Part shown: positions 6,069-7,857 of the stretch, piece after piece
How the letters are laid out: every line of letters starts with the position of its first letter
How positions within the stretch are numbered: the stretch's first letter is position 1
Assembly (NCBI GenBank): GCA_003246805.1
Contig: QKDG01000025.1
Location: 1-7,857, forward strand
DNA from: Clostridia bacterium
GTDB lineage: Bacteria > Bacillota > Clostridia > Oscillospirales > Ruminococcaceae
Direction: 5' to 3'
Length of the DNA stretch: 7,857 bases
The notes under the pieces: model-generated
The model's input: the letters and a program-made list of their open reading frames with translations, nothing else
The model's database searches: none
What the model was told of the DNA's origin: nothing
Position numbers and translations under genes: made by a program

Positions 6069-7857
6069 AAAAATCGTTTATTATTGAATTAACATCAAGA
6101 ATTATAGTTATGCTTCCATCCCCGAGAATACTGCAACCTGACATTCCCTTTTGCTTAATTTCAAATCTGTTAAGCAACGGTGAAAAAGGCTTTACAACAA
6201 CCTGCTGCTCACCTATCAGCTCGTCAACAAAAAGGCAGGTCCTGTTTCCCTCAGCCTGAACAAGCACAATGATACCGTCCTTTAATTCTGTGTAATTAGG
6301 TTTTATATTGTATAGATTATGTAATCTGATAAGTGGATAGCATTTTCCCCTTAGCATAATCATTTCGCCCGTCTGGCTGTCGTTCAAAAGCTGTTTGTCT
6401 TCAAACTTGAACGACTCTTTTATTGATGAGATAGGGATAAGGAAGGTTGATTCCCCTACTGAAACCTGCATGCCTTCAACAATAGCAAGCGACAACGGAA
6501 TTCTAATAATAAAGCTTGTACCCTCGCCAAACTTGCTGTCAACAGTAACAGTACCGCCTACGCTTTCAATATTCTTCTTTACAACGTCTGTACCTACTCC
6601 CCTGCCGGAGAATTCTGTTACCTGTTCCTTCATTGAAAATCCAGGTGCCATAATAAGATTGCAGATTTCTTTTGTTGAATATGCACTTTCCGGCTTGGTA
6701 AGCAAGCCTCTCTCCTTTGCCTTTGCAAGAACCTTCTGGGGATTAATTCCCTTTCCGTTATCAGAAATTATGATGACAACCTCACCAGAGGAATTGAATG
6801 CAGATAGCTTTATCCTGCTTTTTTCTGTTTTCCCTGATTCGGCATATTCCTCAGGCGTTTCAATTCCGTGGTCCATTGCATTCCTGATAAGATGCATTAG
6901 CGGGTCGTTCAAAACATCTATAACGCTCTTGTCAACCTCAGTTTCTTCCCCTTCAAATACAAGGTCAACGTCCTTATTTAGCTTTACCTTCATATCACGG
7001 ACAATTCTGCTCATTTTGCTGAAAGCACCAGAAACAGGAACCATCCTGATGGACATTACAACGTCCTGCAATTCATCGGTCAGCTTTCTTAGCTGCCTTG
7101 CCGCCTTCTGGAAGTTTTCAAGCTTCAAATCCTTTATGTCAGGGCTTGAAATAACCATAGACTCAGTTATAACAATTTCGCCAACCATGTCAAGCAGCTT
7201 ATCAAGCTTGTTAAGATTAACAGAAATAATGCTCTGCTTTGCAGGCGCTTTTGCAGCATTGTTGCTCTGTGCTGTGTTTGCTTGTTCAGCCTGACTTGCA
7301 GCCTCAATTTTGCCTGCTTCGGCAACTGTTTCTGCAACAGCTTCTTCTTTTGTAACAGGCTTGGTATCTGCTTTTGTGCCTTTTTTTGCCGCAGGCTTTG
7401 CAGGCGCTTTCTCCTGCTTCTCTATAATTTCATATGATTTAACATTAAGTGCGTTTTCAATGCCGTTGATTACATCCTGTGCTTTTCCTGCCGGCTTGAA
7501 CTTTATAATAAAGCCTTCTTCAATAATCTGTGCAGCTGTTTCTGGGTTTGTTTCAATATCAGCGGGTATATACTCAATTTTTTCGCAATTATCCCTTATT
7601 CCGTTCAACAGCATCATTGCCCTTAGGTTTTCCATCATGCAACCGTCTTCAAACATTACCTTTACAACGGTCATATCGTCATCGTCTTTTTCTTCAGGCT
7701 TTGCTTTTTTTGCTTTCTCTGCATTTGGTGCAGCCTTTTCCGGGGCTTTGCCACCATTCTTCAATATTTCTATATAATCCTTGATATCTGAAATCAAAGG
7801 TGAAAAATCCGTCGGCTCGGTGTCGCCCTGAACCAGCTCTATTTCAGATTTGAGTGA
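6067..7857 (-). CDS. cheA: CheA, chemotaxis sensor histidine kinase (5' end beyond window)
   Basis: CheA is the cytoplasmic kinase of the receptor array. It phosphorylates its own P1 histidine and passes the phosphate to CheY and CheB. The frame is open from the right edge to the TAA at 6067-6069, giving 596 visible residues; the true start is outside. Numbering from the edge, P2 (response regulator docking) covers about 62-145. A linker rich in Ala, Lys, Pro and Glu covers about 146-206. P3 dimerisation helices span about 207-275, with LDKLLDMVGEIVI. P4 kinase follows to about 455, with N box HLIRNAMDHGIE (322-333), G1 DNGKGI (366-371), F box APGFS (404-408) and G2 GRGVGTDV (418-425), all intact. 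P5, the CheW-like regulatory domain, runs to the end and contains LRGKCYPLIRL. The P1 domain with its phospho-histidine is not in the window. A TTG near 7795-7797 is in frame but internal, not the start. cheW follows after 12 bases. Confidence 0.97.
   Translation of the reverse strand, partial: SLKSEIELVQGDTEPTDFSPLISDIKDYIEILKNGGKAPEKAAPNAEKAKKAKPEEKDDDDMTVVKVMFEDGCMMENLRAMMLLNGIRDNCEKIEYIPADIETNPETAAQIIEEGFIIKFKPAGKAQDVINGIENALNVKSYEIIEKQEKAPAKPAAKKGTKADTKPVTKEEAVAETVAEAGKIEAASQAEQANTAQSNNAAKAPAKQSIISVNLNKLDKLLDMVGEIVITESMVISSPDIKDLKLENFQKAARQLRKLTDELQDVVMSIRMVPVSGAFSKMSRIVRDMKVKLNKDVDLVFEGEETEVDKSVIDVLNDPLMHLIRNAMDHGIETPEEYAESGKTEKSRIKLSAFNSSGEVVIIISDNGKGINPQKVLAKAKERGLLTKPESAYSTKEICNLIMAPGFSMKEQVTEFSGRGVGTDVVKKNIESVGGTVTVDSKFGEGTSFIIRIPLSLAIVEGMQVSVGESTFLIPISSIKESFKFEDKQLLNDSQTGEMIMLRGKCYPLIRLHNLYNIKPNYTELKDGIIVLVQAEGNRTCLFVDELIGEQQVVVKPFSPLLNRFEIKQKGMSGCSILGDGSITIILDVNSIINDF

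Noticed and set aside
786..6069. None of the eight visible stop codons is TGA, which could hint at a recoded TGA.
   Set aside because: Eight stops (six TAA, two TAG) are too few to judge in an AT-rich genome, and no gene reads through an in-frame TGA.
6395..7294. A long (299-codon) open frame on the plus strand.
   Set aside because: It is antisense to the conserved kinase core of cheA, is rich in Ser, Leu and Ile as expected for a reverse-complement shadow, and has no credible ribosome site or family match.
7795..7797. TTG as a possible cheA start codon.
   Set aside because: The frame stays open to the right edge, there is no ribosome site in front of it, and a start here would omit the P1 phosphotransfer domain.

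Overview
The window is one strand-coherent block of motility genes, all read from the minus strand, from a low-GC Gram-positive bacterium of the Clostridia type. The evidence for that placement is AT-rich sequence, strong GGAGG/AAGGGG-type ribosome binding sites, a sigma-D type promoter with Firmicutes spacing, and the flgM-flgN-flgK-flgL order known from Bacillus and Clostridium. I cannot name a genus. No mobile element, RNA gene, CRISPR array or foreign-looking segment is visible, and I found no undescribed system.

In the direction of transcription (right to left), the first unit is a chemotaxis cluster: cheA (5' end beyond the right edge), cheW, cheR, cheB and a second, divergent cheW. Gaps are 4 to about 30 nt, so it reads as one transcript that starts outside the window. 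It ends in a Rho-independent terminator at 3162-3190.

Just past the terminator is a near-consensus sigma-D (sigma-28/FliA) promoter, TAAA-N15-GCCGATAA, at 3125-3151. It opens the second unit: flgM (anti-sigma-D), flgN (chaperone), flgK and flgL (hook-filament junction proteins). flgL runs off the left edge.

Together the first unit makes the signalling side of taxis. CheA kinase is coupled to receptors by CheW, and receptors are methylated by CheR and demethylated by CheB. No CheY, CheC, CheD or receptor gene is in the window. The second unit is a classic late flagellar class, switched on by sigma-D once the hook is finished. FlgM within it gives negative feedback. The points most worth checking are the altered second CheW, the compact terminator/promoter junction, the direct repeat flanking the CheA linker, and the start sites of flgN and the first cheW.
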